A stretch of DNA of 64,000 nt from NCBI GenBank assembly GCA_950097015.1, contig CATNEN010000003.1, forward strand, positions 11,871,501-11,935,500, given 5' to 3'. The notes below the pieces were generated by a model, which did not search any database, was not told the origin of the DNA, and saw nothing but the letters and a program-made list of their open reading frames with translations. Below, in pieces: positions 12,688 through 22,913 of the stretch (its first letter is position 1; every line of letters begins with the position of its first letter). Source of the stretch: Macrostomum hystrix (lineage: Eukaryota; Platyhelminthes; Macrostomidae). The position numbers and the translations under genes are program-made.

Positions 12688-12846
12688 TCATTGATAGTAG
12701 CTGTATACTCCTGCCCAGTACTCGTCGTTCCAGACAGGCGTAGGGTGAGGTCTGCCAGGGAACCTGGTGGGGCGCAAGAGGTGCATAATGGGGCCGTCTA
12801 TGTCCAGCTCCAGCCAGCCTTGGCGGCCATCGCCCGTCAGAATGAC
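12688..12846 (-). CDS. Unassigned 3'-terminal coding exon
   Basis: On the - strand a consensus acceptor (ctttgccag) is followed at 12846 by exactly 53 in-frame codons including the stop (tga at 12688). The exon reads VILTGDGRQGWLELDIDG and ends in GVYSYYQ. GC content is about 60% against an AT-rich background, and the residue mix looks globular rather than random. I do not recognise the family. No upstream exon was identified on the - strand and no polyadenylation signal was established. It may be the last exon of an unseen gene or an orphan remnant. Confidence 0.45.
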   Translation of the reverse strand, partial: VILTGDGRQGWLELDIDGPIMHLLRPTRFPGRPHPTPVWNDEYWAGVYSYYQ

Positions 12847-13755
12847 CTGGCAAAGATTATTGTTGACTTGTATTACAAAGGAAAACATTATGAAAAGTTA
12901 CTCCTTTCACTTGATTAGTAACAGTGCAGTAAATGCCAAATATGTAAAGACTAAAGTAAAGACTGAAAAAGTGAAAAGACTATGATAATGTCACTATCGC
13001 CATGTCAGTAATTTCTGTGATTTCTCTGATTACACTGATTGAAGAAGCTAGGAATGGTATTTGTGCTTTAGCAAATAGACAATAGCAAGTAAAAAGTTGC
13101 AAAGAAAATGATAAGATGTTAGATGCCAAAGGCAAAGGACTAGAACTTAAAAAAGCTAGAGTTAGATGAATTGAAACAATAGACTAATAGAATAGATAAT
13201 TCACAATTAATCAGTGATTAATTAAATTCAGAAGTTGCAACTGTTTATAAATCTCGCAAGTTGCAAATTCTGAATCAAGAATCAAAGTAAGCATCTTAAA
13301 GCTAAGAAAACTTTTGCTATCCTACAATAGATATTCTGCTATCTCATTTATACAAACTGCAATATTTTAATGAACTTTGTTTTAATGCTGCTCTTTAACA
13401 TCATAATTAATGCTAATGTGTAATGTTCTATAGTGATACATTTGATTTTGAATGATCTCATTTGTGCCAACATTTATGCCACTTGATTTATGCCATGTAC
13501 TTCCACCAAGCACTTATGCCAAGGTACATTTTGGCCTATACTTATGCCAAGCACTTACGCCAGCCTCCGATCCCAAACCAGATTTATGCTGGAAATCTCC
13601 GGCATAAACGACATGATCCGGACTATGGACAACTTTGTCAATCTATTGGCTTGAAGGTTCAACAAAATGTTTAAACCTGAAAGGGCCTCATTTCAAAGAA
13701 CAGAACCATGTGGATAAAATTGAAATTAATAGCATGGCATATTTATATAAAGAGT
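12847..13755. other. No gene seen
   Basis: AT-rich. A run of short cttatgcca phrases near 13478-13560 is a weak imperfect repeat. No coding sequence recognised. Confidence 0.5.
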
Positions 13756-13800
13756 TGTAGACCTATTCATACAAGCTGCCGTGTAGATAAGCAGAAAAAT
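13756..13800. repeat. Right arm of a 45-bp inverted repeat
   Basis: The stretch running from gtagacctattcatacaag to gataagcagaaaaa mirrors 11534-11577 on the opposite strand. It abuts the Harbinger fragment starting at 13803. Confidence 0.8.
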
Positions 13801-13802
13801 AA

Positions 13803-14117
13803 GCACCAAGAGACGCTGCTGAAGTAGATTTCAACCGCAAACTTCATCAAACCCGAGTAAAGATTGAGTGTGCAATTGGAATGCTCAAGTCACGTCTTAG
13901 ATGTTTAAACCGTCACTCGGGGTGCCTACGGTTCGAGCCTGCGAAATGTTGCAGAATCATCAGCGCATGCTTCGTGCTTCATAACATTGCTATGCTGCGT
14001 GGCATGCCTCTAGAGACACCTCTTGCGCCACCCAATAAGGGAATGGATGATACAATCGTTGACGACAACATTGGTGCTGGGAGAGCAGAAAGAGTACAAA
14101 TAATGAGATCACTATAA
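13803..14117 (+). pseudogene. Harbinger (PIF/HARBI1-like) transposase C-terminal fragment
   Basis: The frame opens directly after a stop at 13800 and ends with taa at 14115. It reads FNRKLHQTRVKIECAIGMLK, then SRLRCL and IISACFVLHNIAMLRG. This matches the end of the Harbinger DDE nuclease, where IE...GMLK...RF/LRCL carries the catalytic Glu and ACxVLHNIAI is a hallmark. The N-terminal helix-turn-helix and the first two Asp blocks are missing on this strand, so the copy is truncated. The adjacent MYB/SANT pseudogene is the usual second protein of these transposons. Confidence 0.85.
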
Positions 14118-14411
14118 AGAATAATCAGTGTTTGACGATGATGCAGCCCTTCTCAAACACAATCGTTACTGTTAATCCTAGCTTTGCATTACACTTTGTG
14201 TATCACTTACGTGTTTTGGGTTTGCGCCCTGATCTGCCTGGGCTTGTCAACGCGGTTTGCACAAACTAACTGCCCGCATTTCTCAGTTTATTTTCACGAC
14301 AATGCATTTCATGAGTTAAGCAACGAGTAACATAATGTTTGGTGTATAACAAAAAAGGTAGCAACACATACTCGTACTTCTATATTGTACGCATGTTAAC
14401 GTTGCAGTCCA

Positions 14412-15078
14412 TCAATGCAGCTTCGTGAGCCCTAACATCTCCCGTTCTATCGCCAGTCGTTCGCGTTCAACTGTCAGTCTTTCCTTCTCCACCTCCAGAC
14501 GTGCCTATTCTGTTGCGTGTCTCTGCTCCTCAATCGCGTAAAAGTTATCCATGTCATCCATCTTCCACTTGGTTCTCTTAGGAGTCGCTTGCGGAGTGCC
14601 AACTTCACCTCATCCAGCTTCTTGGTTAGCCGCCTCGTCACACCTGGGCAGAGTGGCCGCCACGGTTGGTCCAAAATTGGCCATCGTGTCATCGTTCAAA
14701 CTGCCCTTTGGAGCGGTTGACGGCGCACTCATAGAATCACACCCACCGGGTACTCCGTTGACACTCTCGGGTGCAATCAGAGCCAATGCTTCTTGATCTT
14801 GAGGACTCAAGTCGGGTGCAGTAGGTGGTCCACCTCCGGTCGCGCAGTAGTCCTTCTTTTGAGTCGCAAACTTCATCTTCGCGTCAGACTTTACATCACA
14901 CCACTTCTTTCTGCAGTCGTCGCCAGATCGTTTGCTTCCTCCAACGACGTTCACTTTCAATGCAATGTTGTCCCAACAGGCCTTCTTTTGCTTCTGCATC
15001 TCGTTAATCCTTTGAATTTATTACGCTAAGATATCGCTTGACGCATTCCATTAACTCTTCCTTCTCAGAGCAGGCTTG
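14412..15078 (-). pseudogene. Harbinger MYB/SANT-like accessory protein, frameshifted
   Basis: On the - strand three overlapping frames rebuild one protein order: an N-terminal EKEELMECVKRYLSVINSK, then (frameshift near 15015) KKACWDNIALKVNVVGG with RKKWCDVKSDAK and a TGGGP linker, then (frameshift near 14630) a C-terminal Glu/Arg coiled coil ending ERERLAIEREMLGLTKLH before the stop at 14412. An in-frame TAG splits the coiled coil near 14511. This trihelix/MADF-type domain followed by a coiled coil is typical of the DNA-binding partner of Harbinger transposase. Two frameshifts and a nonsense codon show decay. Confidence 0.8.
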
Positions 15079-15986
15079 CGAGCCTTTCCAGCAAGCCATA
15101 AGTATGCCTTCCCCAACTTACGTCTATGTCCAAGCCTAAGTGACTTTCGAGAAACGCCCCCCTGTGCAACTTAGTTTTGACCCTATAAATGTTGCAAGTA
15201 TGCAAGATCCAAGCATACAAACAAAGATAAAACCAAAAGAAAAGCAGAATAAAAATAATAGAAAAATAACTAGTTATAAAAAATAGCAAGTCAATTAGGT
15301 AAAAAAGAGAATAAAAACAGAAGGAAAAAATGTCAAAATTAAAAAAAGAGAAAGTCTTAGACTATAAGAAAATGAAGACAAAAGTAGGTATAGAAGAAAA
15401 AAATTTAGAGAGTATAAAAAATATAAAAAACGAAAATAATGTCTGTATAGAGTAGATACAAAAGAAAAAATACCTAATCAAAGAAATGTCCTAAATTAGA
15501 AGTTGTCATTATACCTAAAAAGCAATAGTAAGTTTTAGAGAAAACTTTATCATAGTTTGATTTGTCTTAGATCTTAAATGATTCTTAATTCTGGTAACTT
15601 GAAGTTTCTCTTATCCATGACTTTGCACTGACATTGCATTAGTAAAAAACTGCTATTTATGAAGCCTTTAGCCATTTTTGTACATAACATAATGTTGTGT
15701 AAATGCTTGTGTGTTATTTTTACATAAGTTTATTTGCCATCAAATGTTGCATGTTTGCCAAATTATTTTTGTTTTAAGATTAGCAAATGGCTATATAGCC
15801 ATAGTCTGATATCATTGGAATAAAAATATAATAAAATAAATTGATAATAAAAGAAAATAATAATATAATAAAAAATCACAGTAAGGTCACAAGAAATATT
15901 TTTCATTTATCTGCATCTTACTTTCTGTGCTTAAAAATCTGTCCATCTTATTTGCCACTCACTCACTCCAATTTCAAATTTTGCAG
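15079..15986. other. AT-rich DNA upstream of the KIAA2013-like gene
   Basis: Very A-rich, with many short A-tracts. It should hold the missing first exon and promoter of the downstream gene, but no start codon with a matching donor could be chosen with confidence. Confidence 0.45.
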
Positions 15987-18963
15987 TTCTAAGAAGACAC
16001 TTTTGATACTACTCTGCTTATCTGTTATACCACTGTATCTGGTCTACAATGGAAATTTATTTTCTGACAAAGAAATAATTATAAAAACCAGTAAGTGTTC
16101 ATAGCCCAACTCCAAATAACTTGCAGTTACTATAATAAAAAAAATAAAAAAATAATTACGGTGTGCATTTGTAACTGTTTTAGAACGGCTTGACGACTGT
16201 GTAAACAGTGTTTCCAAGAGTGTGCTACCATTGATTGAGAGCTATGATGCACTCTCGTATTACGTGAGCGATCGAGAGCACAATGCCGAATTCTTTCCAT
16301 ACATTGGCAACGGTTATTTTGGCACATCGCCTATCGGAAATCAGCGTCTATACATCCGGGACAAGTTGTCGCTGCAAGTGCCTGTACCGTTTGATGTTCT
16401 GTTCGACTTCAGTTTAACTGGGTTCTCTTCTCTGGGTAAATTATTGATTTTTATGGCATGACATTGCTCTTAAAATTTAAGCTCCGACGTTTTTTTAACT
16501 TAAAATCCCGTTTTTTAGAGCGAGTTCTTCTTGATCTTTCTAATGGAGTGTATCATAAATTTGGCTGCTATAAGCAGGTAATGCTAATTAATTTGACTAA
16601 TGAAATCGAGTTAAAAGTGTTGTACTGCTTTGATAGTTAAAAGTCAGACTTTTCATAAGCATCTTTCATTTATTGCTTTTCTAGTTTGTAAAATCTGATT
16701 TCGAAAATAGCAAATATTTTAAGGTAAAATTATTGTAAAGGAGTTTTCTTTTAATTCAGAGTTCCTTTTTTAATTCAACACCGTGTAAACTTTTCTTATT
16801 AAGGTGTAGTTGAATGGTTAAACTACAGCGTTTATGGTTATTTGATCAGTTTCATTTTAAAAGTCTTGGCCTGTGCTTATCATGTCTATGCATCTCGCTT
16901 CTAAAAAAGTATGTACTTATTGTGTACGAAAAGGCTCTAAAAAACAGCTCAATTAACTTTTTTCTAGCTTGCCTGAACTTAAAATTTCTCATACCTCCTC
17001 TTTGGACAAAGTTTTTTTACTTTAAATGATTATGTATCTTTTTCAGGTGTTCTTTTTGGAAAAATGTCTGGCTAGTATTAAATACGATGTATATTAAGTT
17101 TCTAGTAAATTGATGCAAAACTTATTCACTTTCTAACTAAATAAGTAAACTAAACGCTTTTTTCAGCATTCAATGTGCGTCTCAATTCACTATAGCGCTT
17201 TCGCTCATCGCTCTATACCATATCTACTGGTTCAAGAGATTAAAGCCTCTAATCCGACGGTAAGTAGTAATCGACTGTATATTATCTAGAATAATGACTT
17301 AAAATCCGAAATATTTAAACGAAATATTTTAACACCGTCCATGTCCACAACTGCAGACTAATCCTGTCAACGTGCAGCTATCAAAGAAGTCCATGCCAAA
17401 TCTCCCTGCTGGTTCAGTGCAAGGCAAAGCTAGCCTCCGCCTGTCTGATGGCACTGTGATTGATTATAGTTTATCAACTGTAGCAGCCGCTCTAGCTAAT
17501 AATCGCATTGTTATGGTAACAATAGCGGAACCATCTACGCCGGAGTATCTGCAGGTTCGCTCCGGTGCTAGCGTTACTTTAACCCTGCGCACCGTTATTC
17601 GTTATAGTGATCCTCTGAGTAAAGCACCGGATGAGCAACTATTGCGAGCATTCCATGTCAGATCTAGGCTAAATCTGCAGACTCTGCTAATCAGTCTAGG
17701 CACCGGAGCCGATGCTGCAAATCTACGATCTGGACATCAGGTAGCTTGGCGCAGTCTTTGGCAGCGCGGCTTCTCTATCACCAAATCCTTAGCGCCTGGC
17801 GCATTAAATGGCGATTCAGCGAATTGCACTCTATATTATCTAATGAGTAATCGGCCTGTTACGCCACCTATTGAATTGGCAATCAATTGGACCGGACTAG
17901 CCATACCGGCAGACAGCCTGCATCAGTACGACAGATGCTACGGTGGCAATGATTTATTGCAGGTACTGATTCATTATGATTATTGGCAATGATAGCAGAC
18001 ATATTCTGAATTTCCTTTGTTACTCTTAGCTGCCCATCTAGGTACTAAACTAATGTCGTTTAATCTACTCACTGAATAAACCATGTTTAGTCAGCTAGTT
18101 TTTAAGCTGGGATTTAAGGTCATGCTTAAGATAACAAATTATTTTCTTTGGCCGGAGTTTCGAACTACTTACCTCTTGGCGAGAAATCTAGTTACTTGTC
18201 GACAACCATTTTCAAAGCATTTCAGTGAAAAAACCCTTACTTCATTATTTCAATATTTTTTAACCTGTAGGTGGCCCAGCTGTGGCGCCGGCCTCAATCA
18301 ATCAGCGACCTAAACAGCTTAGTCGACCAATGGCTTGTGACGCTTGTAAAATTCGGTTGCTCCCATCTAGTCGAAGCTGGCTCCGTCGGCCTGTCACAAG
18401 CCGTGATTTTGGCAATCGGCGAATTTCGCTTCTCCGGTCGTCACCTAGAATTTAATTTGCACCCGTCACAGCTAGTTCGCGATATGACTTTCAGAAATAT
18501 TGCATACGGTCCTCTAGCAAATGTGAACGTCACCGTGGAAGTTGACGACTCCAACAAGGCCCTGTTGTTTGTAAGCGTCCTTGGCAACAAGAAGCCTTTC
18601 TACGCTTGCAGCGCTACGTGCGACGAGAGTTCGCCGCTTCAGTTGGGCTCTCAGCGTCTGCAATTGCCGCTCCGGATTACAAAGCCAAGAACTCCCCTGC
18701 TGTACATCAGTCCGGATATTGATCATATTCGCCAGCTCAAGCGAGCTATTCACGTCCAGGAGGTTTGGGATGCGCCCGCTCACGAGCATCACGTGATCGC
18801 CCTGCACAAGCACGGTCATCCCTACGGCGGCTTACCAATCATATTTTGGGTCGGATTAGTCCTTCTGTTGCTAGTGTTTCACATGTTTCTGTTCAAATTG
18901 GTCTATTCTGAGCTATGCCGCGGAGAGCCAGTTATTCAGCCTTATCAGAAATACTATACTTGA
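15987..18963 (+). CDS. KIAA2013: KIAA2013-like (DUF2152) type membrane protein
   Basis: Six exons join in phase: 15987-16090, 16184-16435, 16519-16577, 17167-17259, 17357-17962 and 18271-18963 (stop tga), about 601 residues plus a short missing N-terminus. Exon 15987 begins after a ttttgcag acceptor without an ATG, so the true start lies upstream. An N-terminal hydrophobic anchor (LLILLCLSVIPLYLVY) and a C-terminal membrane helix (FWVGLVLLLLVFHMFLFKL) flank a large lumenal-type domain. The C-terminal TPLLYISPDIDH, the IH block and LFKLVYSELC match the conserved end of vertebrate KIAA2013, whose role is poorly known. Length agrees with the family (about 630). The gene lies directly upstream of RPL3 on the same strand. 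Confidence 0.85.
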
Positions 18964-19350
18964 GTACCAGAGCTGCTCTACTTTTCATTCCTGTGCCTAG
19001 ATTTGAATATTCTGATTTCCATTTTTTCTCATTGTTACAACTGGGCTGTGTTCCTCTATCATCTATGCTTACTTAAGCGTAGAATGTGTATAATTATTCA
19101 TACATAACTTTAAGCCACCTGTGACTGCCTACTGTAAGAACGAATATTAGCTTGCAAAAAATTCTATGTACTGCATAGTTTTAACCTATGTGTTTATTGA
19201 AACAATCATAACTGCCAAATCTACTGCACCCACTGTTAGTGGAGTCTGTGAATGATCGCTGTCTGAGAATATGCTTTAAGCTACTTAATAGTATGAAGCG
19301 ATAGAAAGTTTTTTGTTTGTGCCTGCAGCTCTCGCTTTACTCGTTGCGAA

Positions 19351-19356
19351 AATAAA
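19351..19356 (+). terminator. Polyadenylation signal of the KIAA2013-like gene
   Basis: AATAAA about 390 bp after the stop codon, the first canonical hexamer in the 3' flank before RPL3. Confidence 0.6.
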
Positions 19357-19479
19357 GGTTACACCGTAAACGGTATGGTTTGAGTTTTTATAAGAAATGT
19401 TACCCTTTCATTCATCATTATTTTTGCAACTGAAACCAATATGTTCCCAGTCTTATAATCAGCATTTAACACATTATTT

Positions 19480-19756
19480 TAGTGTTCTTTCTCCCCTGTC
19501 TTCCATTTCTCTAAGCATCACTTTACCTAATAAACCTATTCCCATAAGCTAGTTTCCCTAATCATCCCCGTCGCCCAGTATTCCCATTCCCTTAATATCA
19601 CGTTCCCAAATTTTCCCATCGATTCCCCAATCTCCCCATTCTCTAAACATCATTTTCCTGACTCTTTACTCTTCCCATTCCCCAAACTGCATATTTCCCT
19701 CTATCCTCACTCTTCCCATTGTCTAGTGTTTCTAAAGAATGTTCAGTTGCTAATGA
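19480..19756 (+). promoter_or_regulatory. Pyrimidine-rich 5' flank of RPL3
   Basis: About 270 bp of cttccc/attccc-rich sequence lead into the RPL3 leader, and a tttcag acceptor-like site sits near 19777-19783. Ribosomal-protein genes usually carry polypyrimidine (TOP) transcription starts; placing the start here is inference. Confidence 0.35.
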
Positions 19757-19816
19757 GTGACCATCGCAAATCACTATTTCAGCTGTGCTAGGGGCCCGGA
19801 GGACAGAACTGAGAAA

Positions 19817-21187
19817 ATGTCGCACCGAAAGTTCAGCGCGCCGCGCCACGGCTCCCTCGGCTTCCTCCCCAAGAAGCGGTCGCGTCGTCATCGCGGCAAA
19901 TGCAAGTCCTTCCCCAAGGACGACAAGAAAAAGCCCATTCACCTGACGGCCTTCCTTGGCTACAAGGCCGGCATGACCCACATTGTCCGCGAGTTGGACC
20001 GGCCTGGCTCCAAGGCCAACAAGAAGGAAATTGTTGAGCCAGTGACCATCATTGAGACACCGCCGATGATCATTGTTGGCATCGTTGGCTACATTGAAAC
20101 CGCCAAGGGTCTGCGCGCCTTCAAGACCGTCTTCGCTGAGCACCTGAGCGAGGAGTGCAGACGCCGCTTTTACAAGAACTGGTAAGTTTGAAGGGCTTTC
20201 GTCAGCTACTACTCTACCTCTGCATCGTTTTATCTCATTCTTGACAGAATTTTTTGCAAAATGACAACGCATTATACACTACTAATAGTGCTAGGTCACA
20301 GTAAAGTCCTACAAATTCAAATCACAAGGCTTTTACCATGACCTCCACCTCCGTACAGGTACAAGAGCAAGAAGAAGGCTTTCACCAAGTACGCCAAGAA
20401 GTGGACTGAGCCAGCTGGCCAGAAGGAGATCGAGACCGACTTGGCCAAGATGAAGAAGTACTGCACCGTGATCAGAGTGCTGGCTCATACCCAGATGAAA
20501 CTGCTCAAGCGCCGTCAGAAGAAGGCCCACCTGATGGAGATCCAGGTGAACGGCGGCAGCATCGCGGAGAAGGTCGACTGGGCCAAGTCTCACCTAGAGA
20601 AGCAGGTGCCAGTTGGCCAGGTGTTCTCCATGGACGAAGTGATCGACATTGTCGGCGTCACCAAAGGCCACGGCTACAAGGGCGTCACCAGCCGTTGGCA
20701 CACCACCAAACTGCCGCGCAAGACTCACAAGGGTCTGCGCAAAGTTGCCTGCATCGGCGCCTGGCATCCGGCTCGGGTGGCCTTCTCAGTGGCCAGGGCT
20801 GGCCAGAAGGGCTACTTTCATCGCACCGAGATCAACAAGAAGATCTACCGCATGGGTCAGGCTGTTTACCAGGCCGAGGGCAAAATTGTGCACAACGCCT
20901 CGACCGAATTCGACCTGACAGACAAAAGCATCACTCCACTGGGTGGCTTCCCGCACTACGGCGAGGTCAACCAGGACTTTGTCATGATCAAGGGCTGCTG
21001 CATCGGACCCAAGAAGCGCGTCCTGACCCTGCGCAAGTCTCTGATGAGCCACACCAAGAAGCAGGCCATCGAGCAGGTCGCTCTGAAGTTCATCGACACC
21101 AGCTCGAAGTTCGGCCACGGCCGCTTCCAGACCATCGCCGAGAAGAAGACATTCATGGGCCCGCTGAAGAAAGACGCCAAGGAATGA
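19817..21187 (+). CDS. RPL3: Ribosomal protein L3 (uL3)
   Basis: Two coding exons, 19817-20181 and 20359-21187, joined in phase through a split Trp codon (TG at the donor, G after the ccgtacag acceptor), give 397 residues; animal RPL3 is about 403. It begins [18 protein letters not shown] and keeps the universal blocks [50 protein letters not shown] and RVLTLRKSL. The GAWHP loop is the W-finger that reaches toward the peptidyl-transferase centre, and the protein is a core part of the large subunit. Exons are about 60% GC with strong codon bias, unlike flanking DNA, as expected for a highly expressed gene. The start is supported by family identity and a gaaaATG context. Confidence 0.98.
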
Positions 21188-21315
21188 GCGGCTTGATGGG
21201 CAAGGAGGATGACTCAAGACTTGAATTGGGCTTCATTTTCTAGCCTTGCTGTTTGGCTGCGGCTGTCTGAATGAAAGGCTGACTGGCCCAGATGGATTGG
21301 CACTGAGAAATATTC

Positions 21316-21326
21316 AATAAAATAAA
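21316..21326 (+). terminator. RPL3 polyadenylation signal
   Basis: Overlapping AATAAAATAAA about 130 bp after the stop. Confidence 0.75.
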
Positions 21327-21512
21327 AACTGTCAGCGCTAAAGCAGTAATGACGGAGATGCTTTAGTGAATTACCTGTGGATTGAAAAAATATCGTCTGT
21401 CTTTGGTCTTGAATTTATTTGTGCATAGTTGAACTTATCTGCCTTCTTTTTTATTTACACCTTTTAGTTACTCATATCCTGAAATTGTCAATGACCCGGT
21501 TTTTCTGATAAT

Positions 21513-21584
21513 GGGTTGTAGCCTAGTGATTAGAGCGTCGGACTCACGATTTGAAAAGTTCGGGGGTTCGATTCTCGAGCCCCT
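21513..21584 (+). other. tRNA-like sequence, probable SINE head or tRNA pseudogene
   Basis: Contains an A box (gtagcctagtgattagagcg) and a B box (gggttcgattct) at tRNA spacing. The anticodon arm folds poorly with several G-U pairs, and the acceptor arms (gggttgt against gagcccc) pair only in part. That favours a tRNA-derived element over a working tRNA gene. It sits between RPL3 and UFD1. Confidence 0.6.
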
Positions 21585-21690
21585 TGCCCCCCTGACCGAT
21601 GTTACTCCGCCTTAACAATTTATATTGAAACTTAACTTACCAGGGTTAGCAGAGGTCTTTTTATTAAATTACTATTAATTATTATAATAA

Positions 21691-21735
21691 CCTGAACTCA
21701 CGACCCTCACCTTCCAGCCACTGAGCTGCGCTCCC
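21691..21735 (-). other. Second tRNA-like A-box/B-box remnant, inverted
   Basis: The - strand reads gggagcgcagctcagtggct and then gtgagttcagg, a tRNA-like head cut off after the B box, ending about 38 bp before the UFD1 start codon. Together with 21513-21584 it brackets about 110 bp of AT-rich DNA. Confidence 0.45.
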
Positions 21736-21773
21736 TGTTTAGCAATCGTCTCTAGACTCACAGCTAGTCAAGC

Positions 21774-22841
21774 ATGTTTAACCGGTTCGTGTTTGGCGGC
21801 CCCCAAATGCAGTCTTCCACCTTTGAGACCACTTATCGCTGCTACTCAGCCAGCATGTTCTCTGGCCAGGACAAGGTGCGTAGGGAGGCGGAGACTGGCG
21901 GCAAGATCATCATGCCACAGTCGGCGCTGGAAACTCTGGTCCAGCTGCAAATCCAGTACCCGATGATATTTCGGCTGGCTAATCCGAAGACTAAGAAATT
22001 CTCGCACGCTGGCGTGATTGAATTCACAGCCGAGGAAGGTCGGGTCTATGTGCCCTACTGGATCATGCAGAATCTGCTGCTTAGCGAAGGCGACATGCTG
22101 ACTGTGTTGAATGTCTCATTGCCCAAGGCCACCTACGCTAAATTCCAGCCTCAGAATGTAAATTTCTTGGACATCTCAAATCCCAAGGCTGTGCTGGAGA
22201 ATGAGCTGAGAAAGTTTGCCTGTCTGAGCACTGGTGACATCATTGTGCTGCACTATAACAACAAGGAGTACGAGCTGCTGGTACAGGAGCTCAAGCCGGA
22301 GAACAGTGTCACCATCATAGAGTGCGACGTAAATGTTGAGTTCGACAAACCGGTTGGCTACGAGGAGAGCACGGTGCCTAAGTCTGCTTCTCAGGCTAGC
22401 CTACCAGCTGGTCTCAGTGGCTCCGTGGACGGTCCGACCTGCTCTGCTGACCTGAGCGATTTGAGTCACCAGCCGGTGATTCCTGAGCAGAGCGCGGCTA
22501 ACGCCTTTCCCGGAGCAGGACAGCGCCTTGACGGCAAGGCCAAATCCGCCCAGAAGGCTGCCGCGTTCTCCACTGATGGACCAGCAGCTGGCAGTTCGTC
22601 AGCTGGCTTGACCTCGGTAGACTCGTCCTCCTCCTTGAGCAGCTATGCTCAGCAGCAGCAGCAGCAGCGTGGAGTTCCAAATTACGACTATCGACCTGGC
22701 GAGCTACACTTTATTCGCCAATTCAACCGAAGCAACAACGCAGCATCGGCTGCTGACGGTGGCGACAATGGCGGCTCATTCAAAGCGTTTGATGGCGCCG
22801 GCGTGCGTTTGAAGACTGCTCGCACAGCCAAGGCGCGATAG
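21774..22841 (+). CDS. UFD1: UFD1, ubiquitin recognition factor of the p97 complex
   Basis: A single uninterrupted exon of 355 codons. The N-terminal double-psi barrel/Nc region (about residues 15-190) is strongly conserved, with ETTYRCYSASMFSG, GGKIIMPQSALETL, LDISNPKAVLENELRKFACL and IIECDVNVEFD. The C-terminal part is low-complexity (Ser/Ala/Gln) but carries two SHP-type p97-binding boxes, FPGAGQRLDG at about residue 245 and FDGAGVRLK at about residue 339, as in animal UFD1. The protein works with NPL4 and p97/VCP to extract ubiquitinated clients in ER-associated and nuclear degradation. The start is the ATG that opens the conserved MFNRF-type N-terminus. Lack of introns is unusual beside its split neighbours. 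Confidence 0.97.
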   Translation: MFNRFVFGGPQMQSSTFETTYRCYSASMFSGQDKVRREAETGGKIIMPQSALETLVQLQIQYPMIFRLANPKTKKFSHAGVIEFTAEEGRVYVPYWIMQNLLLSEGDMLTVLNVSLPKATYAKFQPQNVNFLDISNPKAVLENELRKFACLSTGDIIVLHYNNKEYELLVQELKPENSVTIIECDVNVEFDKPVGYEESTVPKSASQASLPAGLSGSVDGPTCSADLSDLSHQPVIPEQSAANAFPGAGQRLDGKAKSAQKAAAFSTDGPAAGSSSAGLTSVDSSSSLSSYAQQQQQQRGVPNYDYRPGELHFIRQFNRSNNAASAADGGDNGGSFKAFDGAGVRLKTARTAKAR

Positions 22842-22907
22842 ATAAATTGCGAACTGTCTGAACTAACTACAATTTGTAACCATGCGCTTATGTTTAAGTC
22901 TGTCCTA

Positions 22908-22913
22908 AATAAA
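22908..22913 (+). terminator. UFD1 polyadenylation signal
   Basis: AATAAA 67 bp after the stop codon. Confidence 0.75.

Noticed and set aside
17357-18963. Initial idea that this gene is ribophorin I
   Set aside because: Its C-terminal TPLLYIS, IH and FLFKLVY blocks and its length fit KIAA2013/DUF2152 instead.
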